From Salpingoeca rosetta (Eukaryota; Opisthokonta; Choanoflagellata; Craspedida; Salpingoecidae), in the NCBI RefSeq assembly GCF_000188695.1, contig NW_004754927.1, positions 540,311 through 592,692 on the forward strand: DNA of 52,382 bases. Reading direction: 5' to 3'. Below are positions 12,373 through 23,600 of this stretch, piece by piece. The position numbers and the translations under genes are program-made. Each line of letters begins with the position of its first letter. Positions within the stretch are counted from its first letter, which is position 1. The notes beneath the pieces are model-generated. The model was not told the origin of the DNA, did not search any database, and worked only from the letters and a program-made list of their open reading frames with translations.

Positions 12373-12680
12373 ACGCACACGCACACGCACACGCACACGC
12401 ACACGCACACGCACACACACAGGCAGTGAGGACGCACCCGACACATGCGTGGGCTGCCGAGATCGTCCGGGAAGTGAACGTGGATGTAGAAAGCTGCAAT
12501 GGTTGATGCACAAGAGGTCATTTCATTGAATGTGAATGTGTTTGAACGTGAGTGTATGTGTGTGTGTGTGGTGAGGAGAAACAACGAGGACACAACCGAG
12601 CGTGGCTACCAGCCACCAAAGGGTCACAACTCTTGCTCCTCCAAAGGCGGTAGCAGGCCGCCTTTACCTTCATCTGCCAT
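7858..12680 (-). CDS. SH2-WW-WW protein with polyproline/WH2-like/acidic (VCA-like) C-terminus
   Basis: Exons on the minus strand, high to low: 12680-12668, 12493-12438, 12182-12124, 11880-11784, 11642-11577, 11417-11326, 11081-8873, 8613-8543, 8361-8295, 8136-8077, 7929-7858. All join in phase and give 953 residues; start is MADEAF. Residues 5-75 resemble a ubiquitin-like beta-grasp fold. An SH2 domain covers about 85-171 with the phosphotyrosine Arg115 (MVRPSES) and the KHFRI His; the usual leading Trp is absent. WW1 is about 302-333 (YYYN core, second Trp replaced by Phe); WW2 is about 478-518 (YYYNRITRESVWEKP). A Ser-rich linker, polyproline (about 834-864), a WH2-like helix (NLEDQLRNAASALKSI), an amphipathic LASAIHRAIANRRGAF and an acidic tail with Trp946 (SSDYEWGYDSDTN) follow. 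By analogy with WASP proteins it may activate Arp2/3. The SH2 and WW calls are firm; VCA is an inference. Confidence 0.85.
8228..8274. repeat. (CA)n microsatellite
   Basis: About 47 bases of CA on the plus strand. On the sense (minus) strand this is (GT)n close behind the GTGCGT donor of exon 8361-8295. Confidence 0.9.
9551..9740. repeat. Coding CTG/CAG-type triplet array (poly-Ser)
   Basis: Interrupted GCTGCTGCT runs on the plus strand are read on the minus strand as AGC serine codons, with Asn, Gly, His and Thr interruptions. They lie inside the large exon of the SH2-WW gene and form its Ser-rich linker. On the plus strand they create long Ala/Val-rich spurious frames. Confidence 0.9.
10282..10372. 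repeat. Coding CTG and TTGGTG arrays (poly-Gln and Gln-His repeats)
   Basis: A CTG run followed by about eight TTGGTG hexamers. Read on the minus strand they give alternating His-Gln and then Gln runs in the SH2-WW protein, between the two WW domains. Confidence 0.9.
11106..11178. repeat. (GT)n microsatellite
   Basis: About 73 bases of GT on the plus strand, so (AC)n on the sense strand just upstream of the acceptor of the large SH2-WW exon (ending at 11081). Confidence 0.95.
12308..12420. repeat. (CA)n / (CACACG)n compound microsatellite
   Basis: About 55 bases of CA then a CACACG-type hexamer array, on the plus strand. On the sense strand of the SH2-WW gene it is a GT-rich block directly after the donor of exon 12493-12438. 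A smaller GT run (12250-12269) lies near the acceptor side of the same intron, so the intron carries complementary tracts at its two ends. Confidence 0.95.
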
Positions 12681-13533
12681 GCCGACGGGTCACGAGCTTG
12701 ATGTTGGTCTGGGTCGAGCAATAAGCCGGAAACCTTTGAAGGTGCTTGCTTGCTTGCTGTTGACGTGGCAACGCACCTGCGTTGGATGGAAGCCAAGAAA
12801 AGGGATGGAGAACGGGGTGAGCGTTGTACAAACGAAGCAGAGCAATCCACCGGTGTGTTGGATGGCAATGAGTCGGATGGCAAGTGTACGCACGGACAAG
12901 TTGGTACATGCACACACACACATGCATGGCGCACCTGGGCGTCTCTGCGTGCAAGGGATGGGGGCGAGGCAGGGGGGTCTGCTGAGATGCGACACAGCTG
13001 GCTGCTCGCTGCGGTGAGTTGGCGGTGGCTGAGGGAGAAGATCGAGGGCGGACGTGGTGATGTCGTGCGTGGGAGCGAAATACACACTCATACACACACA
13101 CGGAAGGAACGGACAAACACCGCGGTCAGTCAGCAAGAAGGAATGCGATGCGTGAACGTGTGCGTCGTGTCTGTGTGCGTTTGGGGAAGGGGAGGGAAGA
13201 GGTGAGACTTGTTGCTTGCTTGCTTGTTGCTTGTTTGTTTGTTTGCTTGCTTGTGGGTCGCGAGCTGCTCGCGCACACTTGGAAGCGAAGGTGCTTGGAT
13301 CTTGCTCACTGCACCAACACCAGAGTCACCAACACCACCAACCACCGGCCGAAAAGTTTTGGCTGTTGGCAGGACCTCTGTAACGACTTCCTTCTGCTTC
13401 TTGCTTGTTGTTCGGAATCGCAGCGGCAAAACCTGAAAACAAGTTTTCCGGACACAGTCGTCTCAAAGAAGAAAGAGACAAGCAACAAGAAGGAAGCACA
13501 AGTGACGCACCTGTAACCGAGCACGCCTTGGCC
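12681..13533. promoter_or_regulatory. Divergent intergenic region (SH2-WW gene / DUF1308 gene)
   Basis: About 850 bp between two start codons pointing away from each other. It contains CTTG tetranucleotide runs (12744-12757 and 13209-13255) and a GTTGAC-GT-GGCAAC imperfect palindrome at 12759-12772 resembling an RFX X-box half to half. There is no coding frame I can support. It presumably holds both promoters and 5' UTRs. Confidence 0.5.
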
Positions 13534-13866
13534 ATGGAGGAGGCGGAGAGGCAGCGACTGGAAGCATGCGCAAGCGAGATGGTGAAGGCAATTGAGACGG
13601 GCTTCCCCACCGATGTTGAGGGCATCGACAAGGTTTGTGTGGGTTTGGGCGTGTTGATGTGATGTGAGCAGACAACGGGCAGTGCCATCATGGGATGCAC
13701 ACGCAGGCTGGGTTGCTCAATCTGCGCACTGGTGACATGTTCACATGCGTATACACACACACACACACACTCACACACACACTCACGCACACACACATAC
13801 ACCAGCTCAAGAAACGAGTGGGCGCGGAGTTGGAGTTCCTGCAAGGGTTGCGAGGTGCTTTCGATG

Positions 13867-13899
<33 letters not shown>

Positions 13900-15930
13900 A
13901 AGACGGCGACCTGTGCCAACTTCAGCAACACGAAACGGAAGCAAAGAACGAGGGGAAGAAGAATGAGGAAGAGCAACGGCGGACACAGCGACGACAACTG
14001 GCAGCAGCAAAGCTGGCAAGCACAAACTTGCCGCACTTGCAACAGATTGTCGCATACGTCCAAGACCATCGCGACGCCGTGACTGCCGTTTTTCACAAGG
14101 TGCCATGTTTTGGCTTTGTTCTTGCACACGCACACACACACACATACACACACACATACACACCTACCCACACACACACACACACACACACACCCGCTCT
14201 CTACTCACACAGCCTGCCCTTACGTTGTGCTTGTCATGCCACACATGCGTTCCCACGACTTGATGTGTACTTTCATACTACTTCCAGGTCCGCGTCAGGT
14301 CAAGGAATGGCGTTCTTGGAGGCGTTGTGGACATTGTTGCCGACGGAGGGCGCTCTTGGTTCAAAGTCACTGCGCGGAAGGTGTGAGCTGGTGAAGGGGA
14401 TGCAAGGCGTGCGCGTGCGCGTGTGCCAGTTGTGCGCTTCACAACAGCAGCAGGATGTTCCTGCGATTGCTCAGGCACACACGAGCGTGTCGTTGTTTAA
14501 CTCGTGCGCCGGCATCAAATCACCATGTGCACAATTGCAGGCCATTGCACTTCAGCTGATATGGGAGGGCCGTGCAAGCTTCAAGAAGAAAAGCATCGTG
14601 GATCAAATCATGGTAGCAAAGATGTGGTGAACAAGAAGTGCGGATGCACGTGAAATGTGTGTTTGTGTGTGTCTCGCTGCTTGCTTCAGATACAGCCGTT
14701 GCCAGGCCCACTCTTTTGGTTGTTCATACGCATCCATTGTGCACGTGCCTTGCATGTGTTGATTGCGTGCTGTGTACAACTGCAGGAGCTGCGTGACCTT
14801 GCAATGCAGTGTCCAGTTGGGTCCACATTCCCCTCTCTCACAGTACGTTGCATTCTTGTCCGCCCATGTTGTGCGCGTGTGGGTGCGTGTATACGCGTGT
14901 GAGGAGATGGAAACGCGTGCATGTGCGCTTTTCGTGTTCCTGCGTCAGCGTGGATACGGCACACATGAATGTGTTTCCGTATGCGCGTGGGTCGCAAAGG
15001 TCATGTTTGATACAGTGGCAATGCCGTGAACACACACGTCCTGCATTGCACTGTGCTTTGTTTTGTCGGTTCAGGCCGTCTTTGCCAGCGGTGTCACATC
15101 TGAGATGAAACAGCACCTTCAAGGTCAGTTGCCCTTTGCAAGTGCGAGTGTGCGTATGTGTGTTCGTGGTCGCCATCAAGCAGCGCCATGCTGGAATAAA
15201 CGCCGCTTTTCACCGCCCTCTTCTTTCTTGTTCTCTCTCTCTCTCTCTCTTTCCCTTCCATCCCTCCTCTGCAATGTCTGGGTAGGTCTTGGTGTGCATG
15301 TTGCTGGGGCTGTGGTGCCATATCAGCGTCAGGAGGAAGACAGTGACGACTCGACGTGTGAAGAACACCACCAAACTAGCACCAAGGGTGGTGATGCTTG
15401 CAAGCAAGACACACAACACCAAGAATGCACCCAGAGCCCAAGCGGGGAGCTTGCACAGCGGTGTCTAGCAGCACACGACTTCATGCACAATACAGGCACT
15501 CACGCAATCGGTCGTGATGCCGAGGCAAGGCAGTTGTTTGAGAGCGTACTTGCGTTGGACACGTGCCGTGTTGATGATGCAGCACAACAGATGCGCCAGT
15601 TGCTCCAAGCGGCAACCCTATCACCACCGCCACCACTGCCACCACAATCGTCAGAGGATACCGGCGTGGAGGGATGCGTGGGCTACACCGCAGCTGTGCG
15701 AGCGTGGCTGGACAACCAGGGCGGGCGTTCACGTTTTATCAACCTGGACATCTCATCACTTGTGCTCTTGATATCAGGTGTGTGTGTGTGTGTGCGTGTG
15801 TGTGTGTGTGTGTGCGTGTGTGTGTGTGTGTGCTGACAATGGGCTGTGTGAGGTGCTTTTCTTCGGCGGCACTGTACTTTAACCCACGCATTTACGTGCA
15901 CACATGCTTACACACATGCTTACACACATG

Positions 15931-15979
<49 letters not shown>

Positions 15980-16965
15980 GCGCGCGTGCCAGATGTGAGC
16001 TATGGGCTGTCACCTGCACGAACGTTGTGCGATCCGCTCCTGGTGCAAATGGCGGAGCAAGAGGCCGAAAAGGCAGCAATGCCGGGCGTGTTGACCCACA
16101 TATGGGGGCGACACCTGCTTGTGTGTCAGACAGCGCGTGACGGGTTCAACTCCATTGTGCGCACCATTGCTGGACCCCGCGAGCGGGCAAGAGCGAAGGT
16201 AGCTTTGTGGTATATGCTCGTTGATCTTTGGAACAACCACACGTGTGATGATGCTTTGTTGACGTGTGTGTGTGCGTGCGTGCGTGTGCGTGCGTGCGTG
16301 TGCGCGTGCATGTGATGGGTGACGCTTCACATGCTGACTTGCTCGCGTGCGTTTGCATTGTTTCTCAATTTGTTGCGTGTTTGCAAGGTGCTGCTGGAGC
16401 GCTGTTCATTTGTCGGCGACCTCAAAGCCCAATCTGTGGCCGCACTCCCAGTGAGTCTGATTGTGGGCATGTGTGTATGTGCATATGGATGTGCATGTGT
16501 ATGTGCATGTGGATGTGCATGTGTGAGCGTGTGAGCGTGTGTGAGCGTGTGTATGTGTGCGTATATGTGTGTGAGCGTGTGTTCAAGTCGTCTCATCTCA
16601 TTGAAACACTTGTCTTTGTTGTTGCTCAAAACACACAATACACACATGATAATGATTCACCTCTGCTCCTGAATCTCAGTTGACAGGCAAAGTGAAGCGG
16701 CGAACAAAGGTGGACACACCAGCACCAACTTACTGGGATATGCGCGTGCACCTACCGAGCAACACGTATCAGCGTGTGGGCGGTGCACACTCGATTGCCA
16801 TGCACGTACGTGTGTGATGCCAAGATGATTCCGCGTCTTGCCTCATGCATGTTCCTTTGCTCGCGACAGGCCATCTTCTCCTGTGGAGCCGCCTTGGACG
16901 TGCCAACCTTGACTGCAAACAGCGCTTTTCTTCGCAGCGCACTTCAATATGGTGCGCATGCAAAC

Positions 16966-17034
<69 letters not shown>

Positions 17035-17325
17035 GATACGAACTGATGCGAACACCATTTCCTCACTCACACACGCGTGCACACCCCATGCTCAGGCATG
17101 CATCTGCTTGCGGCTGAGCACCCAGGGCGGGCGTTGACGGAGACGCAAGTTGATCGGTGGATCGCATTTGGCAAGAAGCCGAGAGTGAACGAAGACCATT
17201 ACCATGCACGCGCACGCGAGTTAATGACGCACAGACGCGAGGAGAACGACGCAACAACGAAGATGGTCAAGGAGAGGCACCCTCACAAAGGAGATTTATC
17301 ACAACATGATGGAACTATGCCATGA
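13534..17325 (+). CDS. DUF1308 / UPF0415 (C7orf25-like) protein
   Basis: Exons: 13534-13632, 13806-14099, 14288-14380, 14541-14612, 14786-14842, 15075-15123, 15286-15777, 15993-16198, 16388-16450, 16680-16805, 16870-16951, 17096-17325; all phases agree and give about 620 residues. The family is widespread in eukaryotes and of unknown molecular function; human C7orf25 is about 420 residues. Family-like segments, recognised from memory: VDIVADGGRSWFKVTARK, LIWEGRASFKKKSIVDQIM, the LDISSLVLLIS strand, GPRERARAK, and a C-terminal block CGAALDVPTLTANSAFL plus HLLAAEHPGRALTE. Extra length comes from a poly-Ser/Glu-rich insert (about 47-70) and a hydrophilic insert of about 110 residues in exon 15286-15777. 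The start ATG at 13534 has a GCC-ATG-G context. Exon 16680-16805 may instead end at 16709. Confidence 0.78.
15778..15992 (+). repeat. Intron with (GT)n at its 5' end and (CA)n at its 3' end
   Basis: This DUF1308 intron opens with about 55 bases of GT/GTGC repeat and ends with about 42 bases of CA (15936-15977) just before the acceptor. The two tracts are complementary in the pre-mRNA and could pair, bringing the splice sites together. It is the clearest example of a pattern seen in many introns here. Confidence 0.9.
16969..17031. repeat. (GT)n microsatellite
   Basis: About 62 bases of GT, starting 17 bases after the donor of DUF1308 exon 16870-16951. Confidence 0.95.
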
Positions 17326-17499
17326 TGCCATCCGCGCTTGCGTCGCAGTCATCTGGTGCTGCCATGCGCTTGTTCCTTTGCTCGCATGTGTTGTGTTGTA
17401 CTCGTTGAAGGAAAGAAACGGATCACAAAAAGGCAAACACAGCCAGGTCAACCATCAACTGCACTATCACACGTAATTCAAAGCAGCAGCAGACCATCA

Positions 17500-17630
<131 letters not shown>

Positions 17631-17845
17631 NNNNNNNNNNNNNNNNNNNNNNNNNNNNNNNNNNNNNNNNNNNNNNNNNNNNNNNNNNNNNNNNNNNNNN
17701 NNNNNNNNNNNNNNNNNNNNNNNNNNNNNNNNNNNNNNNNNNNNNNNNNNNNNNNNNNNNNNNNNNNNNNNNNNNNNNNNNNNNNNNNNNNNNNNNNNNN
17801 NNNNNNNNNNNNNNNNNNNNNNNNNNNNNNNNNNNNNNNNNNNNN
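17631..17845. other. Assembly gap, 215 N
   Basis: Run of 215 N between a CAA array on the left and a CCA array on the right. The different repeat motifs show that it is not just one collapsed array. The 3' end of the transposase-like gene is hidden here. Confidence 0.99.
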
Positions 17846-20427
17846 ACTCCACCACCACCACCACCACCACCACCACCACCACCACCACCACCACCACCAG
17901 CAGCAGCAGCACTGCGCATGGTGGCAGACGATGCTGCCTCTCCCACCCCTTCCATTGCCTTGTCTCCCTCTTCTCCCTCCTTTTCCTCTTCGTCTTCGCC
18001 CTCGTCTTCGCCCTCGTGTTCGTCCTCGTGTTCGTCTTGCTCCCTCTCATCGAGGATGCGTCGCTGCCGCTCCAGCTGCGTGTCCACCGAGTCGATGATC
18101 GCCTGCACGCGCGTCTTCCCGTCCTTGCGGTACTGCCCGCGGTCTTGTGCCAGCTGCTGAATTTCCTCCTCCAAACACCCGCCCACATCGATGGTCGAGG
18201 TGGCCGACGTGGCGGTGGTCTTGCCCCTTCGAGCGACGTTGCCCTTAATGAGCGCCAGCACCACCTCCATTGGGTTGAGGTCGCTGTACGATGGCGGAGA
18301 GAAGAGCACCCTGTGGCCCTGGGCTGCGGCCAACTGCACAACCTCCGGCTGCACGTTGTCGTTCACCCACTGCTGCAGACGGAGTCTGAGCTCGCTGGCA
18401 AAGTCCGTCTCACTCACAGCGACACCCCTCGCTTGCAGGGCCGCGATGACGTCTGCCTTGTTCATCTGCTCGGGCACTGGCGTGTCTGCCGGGAGGGTGC
18501 GGTGGTAGGCGGCGTTGTCCATGATGATGAGTGATGGCTGATGCAGGTTTGGCAGCAGCGCCTCCTTGAACCAGCCGAGGAAGTTCTGCGCATTGAATGC
18601 CTTGTGGTAGTCGCCTGTGTGAAACGCCCCACGCTGCGCCTTGCTCCGCGCACGGCGCTGTTTTGGTTGCTGCTGCTGTTGAGGGAGATCGTCGTCAGCA
18701 ACAGGGCATGTCCTACGGGTGTGGCCCGGCTGCTTACACCGCCCACACTTGCGTGACGACTGCTGTGGCATGTTGCCGTGCTGCTGCAATTGCTGCCGCT
18801 GCTGCTGCTGCTGCTGCTTCCCATGCCGTTGCTGCCGCTCCCGCTGCGGTCCGCTGCTTGGGTCGAAGATCCAGGGCGAGTTTGGAACCGGCCCAGCAAG
18901 GGCGCGATCGTCGTGGTCGCCGTCAACACAAGTGCGCGGGTCTGGACCCTGGACTGCGAGGGCGAAACAGTAGCGGCGACCGCGGTTCGTCTTGCGGTGG
19001 CTGCCCTGATCGTTGTTGCTGTTGTTGTTATCAACGTACGATTCATCCAAGTACACCTACGGGACAGGGTACGGACTGTGAGCAACGCAGGGCAACGCGC
19101 AGCAAACTCGTGACAACAATAACTATGCAACAACAGACACAGCCACACCACAGCACAGACAAACACAAACGCACACACACCCACACCCACACATAGACAC
19201 GCAGACACACACACACACACACACCCACACATAGACACGCAGACACACACACACACAGACACGCGCGCGCAGACACAAACACGCAGACACAAACAAACAC
19301 AAACACACAGACACACACACACACACACACGCAGACACAAACACACACAGACACACAGACACGTGCTCATACCTCTCTGAGGCGTTGGGCAGGCGACAGT
19401 TGCCTGTTTGCGTCGAGTTCCTTCAGGTACTTCACGAGCAGCCGGGCGTGCTTGAGCTTTCCTTGCACGACGTGCTTTTTGCGGCGGAGATACCCTGCGC
19501 GCTGGAGAAACCGCTGCACCGACCGCAGAGCCGCGGCCTTGTCCTGTTCGTCATCGTCATCCCCGAGGAAAGAAGGCTGTACGTCCACGTGCCCGTGCTG
19601 GCGCAGAAACTTAAACACTTGCACAGCTGTGACACGCTGTCCAGCCTCCGTCTGCATCTGCACGAAGTCGCGAACTTGACGAAGCACACGCTTGGTCGTG
19701 GGAACGCGCGTCGGGAGCTTGGTGTTCTTGCCACGACGATTCTCAACAAAGAGACGTTCCAGGCCCTGCAGGCACGATGCAAACAGCATGTGAGCTGGCG
19801 TGAACAGACGAGCAGATGAACAGCGCACTGGCGCACGAGCCGGCCACAGCAGATTCACCTCCTCAACTTACATCCACGCCGTGCTCTTCAAAAAGCTTGT
19901 TGAGCAGTGCGTACTTCCGCCGCACAGTGCTCAGCCCAATCCTGAGTTGTCCAAGTCAGGGGGTGACAAGAGTCAAGTGAGAACGGTCTTACGAATGACC
20001 CAGATCACACATGCCAGCTTAGACAACAATAGCAGAGAGTGTCAACATACCCCAGTAGCTCAGCAACACGTTGGTCGACCGGCCCATCTGAGGGCTCGCC
20101 GTTGGACTTCCCCCGGTTCATCTCGTGCTTCAATTTCAGCTCAATGTACACATGCAAGAGCGTAAGCGTTTCCCTCTCTGTCAGGCCTCGCTGACCCCTC
20201 AAGTCTTTGAGGTGCGCACGTACCTTTGCAAGCTTCTGCGTGGTCGTGTGCTGCTTCGTGCCGGGCTTGGGTTTGGGCTTGGGCGCAGATTTGCGTGTCC
20301 TTTGCATTGCCCGCTTGGTTGGCGGCTCCTCGTGCCCTTCCTCATCCCCTTCCTCATCACCATCATCGTCGTCCCTCAGCAGCACCATATCCGCCTCATC
20401 GGGCACAAACTCCTCGTCGCTGGACAT
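17846..20427 (-). CDS. DDE transposase-like protein (IS630/Tc1/mariner type) with CCHC zinc knuckle, 3' end lost in gap
   Basis: Exons, high to low: 20427-20051, 19941-19872, 19765-19373, 19056 to the gap; phases agree. The N-terminus is acidic/basic (MSSDEEFVPD) and followed by helical DNA-binding-like segments (TERETLTLLHVYIELKLKHE, IGLSTVRRKYALLNKLFEEH, LRSVQRFLQRAGYL). The last exon is a DDE domain: VYLDESYVD (first Asp), IIMDNAAYHRT (second Asp), SDLNPMEVV (Glu), with about 83 residues between second Asp and Glu instead of 34 as in Tc1. This long-spaced group recurs in many eukaryotes as uncharacterised endonucleases. Between the first two Asp lies a Gln-rich insert with a zinc knuckle, CGRCKQPGHTRRTC. 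The C-terminus is Glu-rich, then poly-Gly entering the gap. All three catalytic residues are present. No terminal inverted repeats were found by eye, and the gene has introns, so it could be domesticated. Confidence 0.8.
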
Positions 20428-20611
20428 TGTGTTGTGGCGCGAAAGTCAAACTTTGCGGCAGAACAAAAAGTATCGCTTTGTGTGTCGGGTGGTGGGCACA
20501 CAATTCTTACGACAACAACAACGCAGACAAGCAAGCAAGCAAGAAGCAAGCAAGCAAGCAAGCAAGCAAGACAATAGACGACAAGAACAACAGCGATTGT
20601 GGTGCGGTGTG
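20428..20611. promoter_or_regulatory. Short divergent promoter with (CAAG)n
   Basis: Only 184 bp separate the start codons of the transposase-like gene (-) and the MAPKAPK5-like kinase (+). A CAAG tetranucleotide run occupies about 20527-20572. Confidence 0.5.
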
Positions 20612-23600
20612 ATGTCGTCGATGGACTGCGGACCTGATGCGTCCTCTGCGACGCGCGATGTGCATCCAGGCAACGAGGCAGCGACCCCCGTGCAGGCTGC
20701 CGTGGGCGAGGCAGTGGCAGTGGAGGCCGCTGCGGTTGATGGCGCTGAACAGGCGCAGGAGCAGCAGCCCGAGCAGCAGCAGCAGCAGCAGCAGCCAGCC
20801 GGACAGCTGGAGACCATGCACGCCAAAGCAAACACCCTGGACTTACACTCCTTCATCGCACAGCTACCAAGGTTCGCTTCTGCGTGTGTGTGCGTGTGTC
20901 TGTGTATGTGCGTGTGTCTGTGCATGGATGTGTGTCTGTGTTTGGGTGTGTTTGTACGTGTGTGAATTTGCGATCCCCCAACTCTCCCCCCCCCTCTCTC
21001 TTGAATCGCTGGTGGTCTTGTTCACCTTTGATGACACACGTTTGATGTCGTCGTGTGCGCGGGTGTGCGCAGAGACCCAATCCAGGCCCACTTTGAAGTT
21101 GCAGAACACGTCGGCAAAGGCTCCCATGGAACCGTGTTTCGCGCCAAGCATCGTCTGTCGGGTACTCCCGTTGCCATCAAAGTGTGTTTGTGTGTATGTG
21201 TGTGTGTATGTGTGTGTATGTGTGTGTATGTGTGTATGTGTGTGTATGTGTGTATGTGTGTGCGTATGTGTATGTGTATGTGTGTGTGTGTATGTGTGTG
21301 TGTGTATGTGTGTATGTGTGTGCGTATGTGTATGTGTATGTGTATGTGTATGCTTGTTTGCAACCCCCCCCCCCGCCAAAACAGGTTCTTGACTCGCACC
21401 ACATCGCTCGCGTCACCCGTCCACCATTCACCCTTCACCCTCCCTCACCCTCTCCGGCATCCACTGCCAGGAGGTGACATTGACCCACGGTGCGCGCCCT
21501 CGCGAGGTGGAGCACCTGCACCAGGAAATCTACTACCACTCGCTGTGTAACCACCCGCACATTGTCACGCTGTACACCGTCTACGTCAACGAGTGCCACA
21601 GCGGCACCGTGTACTACTTTGTCATGGAGCTGCTGACCGGTGGCGAGCTGTTCGACCGCTTGCGCAGTGCTCGCCGCTTCACAGAGGCAGACGCAAGCCG
21701 CGTTACCCGCAACATCACCACCGCACTCCAGTACATGCACCGGCGTGGCATTGCACACCGAGATCTCAAACCAGGTTGGGTTACACGTCGTGAACCCGAA
21801 GAGTTTGTGTGTGGGGGTGTCTGTATGTGTGTGTGTGTGTGTGCATGCGTATGCGTGTACCTGTATATGTGTGTGTATGCGTGTGTATATGTGTGTGAAG
21901 TCCTCTTCGTTCCTGTTCTTCCACGTGCGCTCACAGCTGTGGTACTGCTGCTGCCGCTATCCCTGTGCTGGTGTTGGTACTTCTTTCAGAGAACATCATG
22001 CTGTCACACAAAGGCTGCGATCCGTGGGATCTCAAGATCATCGACTTTGGTCAGTGTGCGCGTCGCGTGTGTGTCTGCACACCAGTTGTCTCACTTTTTG
22101 TTCTCATTTGCCAACACGCCTGCACACTTGTGCTCACCCACACGTGTACACATACAATGCTCCGTTGTCTTCAACAGGTTATGCCCGCACGGGCCCAATG
22201 ACAACCCCACTCGGTTCCGGTTTCTACATTTCCCCTGAGATCATCCACGCTTACCAATCGTACGTCCATTGCATCTCCTGATTCACATCAACTGTCCAGG
22301 GCTTTGTGTTGTAGCCTCCCTCATTTTTCACGCAACACACACTCACATGTACACGCGACGCACACACACATGCACACATGTACACACACACGCACATGCA
22401 CACGCACATGCACACACACGCACACATGTACACGCACGCACACTTCCATTGCAGGCGAATGGCGTATCGGTTTGTGCCTGGCCGCCCTGCGCCATTCACA
22501 TATCACACGCAGACGGACATGTGGACGCTTGGCGTCATCGTGTTTGTACTGCTTACCGGCAGACCCCCGTTCAAGTGAGTTCTTGGCCTGCGCCCGCTGC
22601 CCTGCCATTGCTGTTCTCGCTCCTTCTCGCGTTTCTGTTGGCTTTGCCCTTTCGATCCTCATCGCTCAACCCAACGCGCCTCTCTCCCTCAAACACGATT
22701 GCCACAATCAACACACGGCCATCACGGTCACACCGACAACCTCGACAATCACCACCACCACCACAATGATCATCACCACCACCACCACCATCACCACCAC
22801 CACCACCACCACCACCACCACCACAATCATCACCACCACCACCATCACCACCGCCGCCGCCGCTTTCCAGGCGCGGACAGCGTCGGTGGTGGGAGGACGC
22901 CACGCTGCGCTCCAGCATTCTCGGCACCCGATACCGCTTCAAGCAAGAGGAAAACGTGTCCCGGGAGGCTCAGGTGTGTGTGTGTGTGGTTGTTTGTGTA
23001 TGTGTGTTTGTGTGCGCGCATGTGTGGTTATGTTCCTTGTGTGGTTGTGTGAGTGCATGGTGGCATTTGGGTCACTACTTGGGTGAGCGGTTGTGTCATC
23101 AAATGTGCACGCCATCTTGATCTCCGTGGGAGCACGTGCCGTGTTTGAACAAAGCCGTGCAGTGGTACAACTCATGTTGTGGTTCTTCCTCTGCGCACAG
23201 GATCTCGTTGGCTCGCTGCTGCGCGTGGACCCGAAGGAGCGCTTCACTGCAGAGGAAGTGTTGCTGCATCCCTGGGTCGTCGGCAGTCCCGAGCTCGCCG
23301 CCCGCCACCTCGCCTCCCCCCGAAAGTGCGACCCCTACAACTGCTGCACGTTAATTTGCCCCTGTGTGTATGTATGTGTGTATGCATGCGTGTATGTATG
23401 TGTGTATGTGTGTGTGCGTGTATGCATGCGTGTATGTATGTGTGTATGTGTGTGTGCATGTGTGTATGTGCATGTGTGTGTTGCCAGCCAGAGTCTCTGA
23501 CCCTTATCAATCGTATGTGCGTGTGTGTTGCAGGCTGCGTGAGGAGGAGGCTGCGGATTTGTTCCAGCAAGTACGAGAGGATATACACCAGGCGAGAGAG

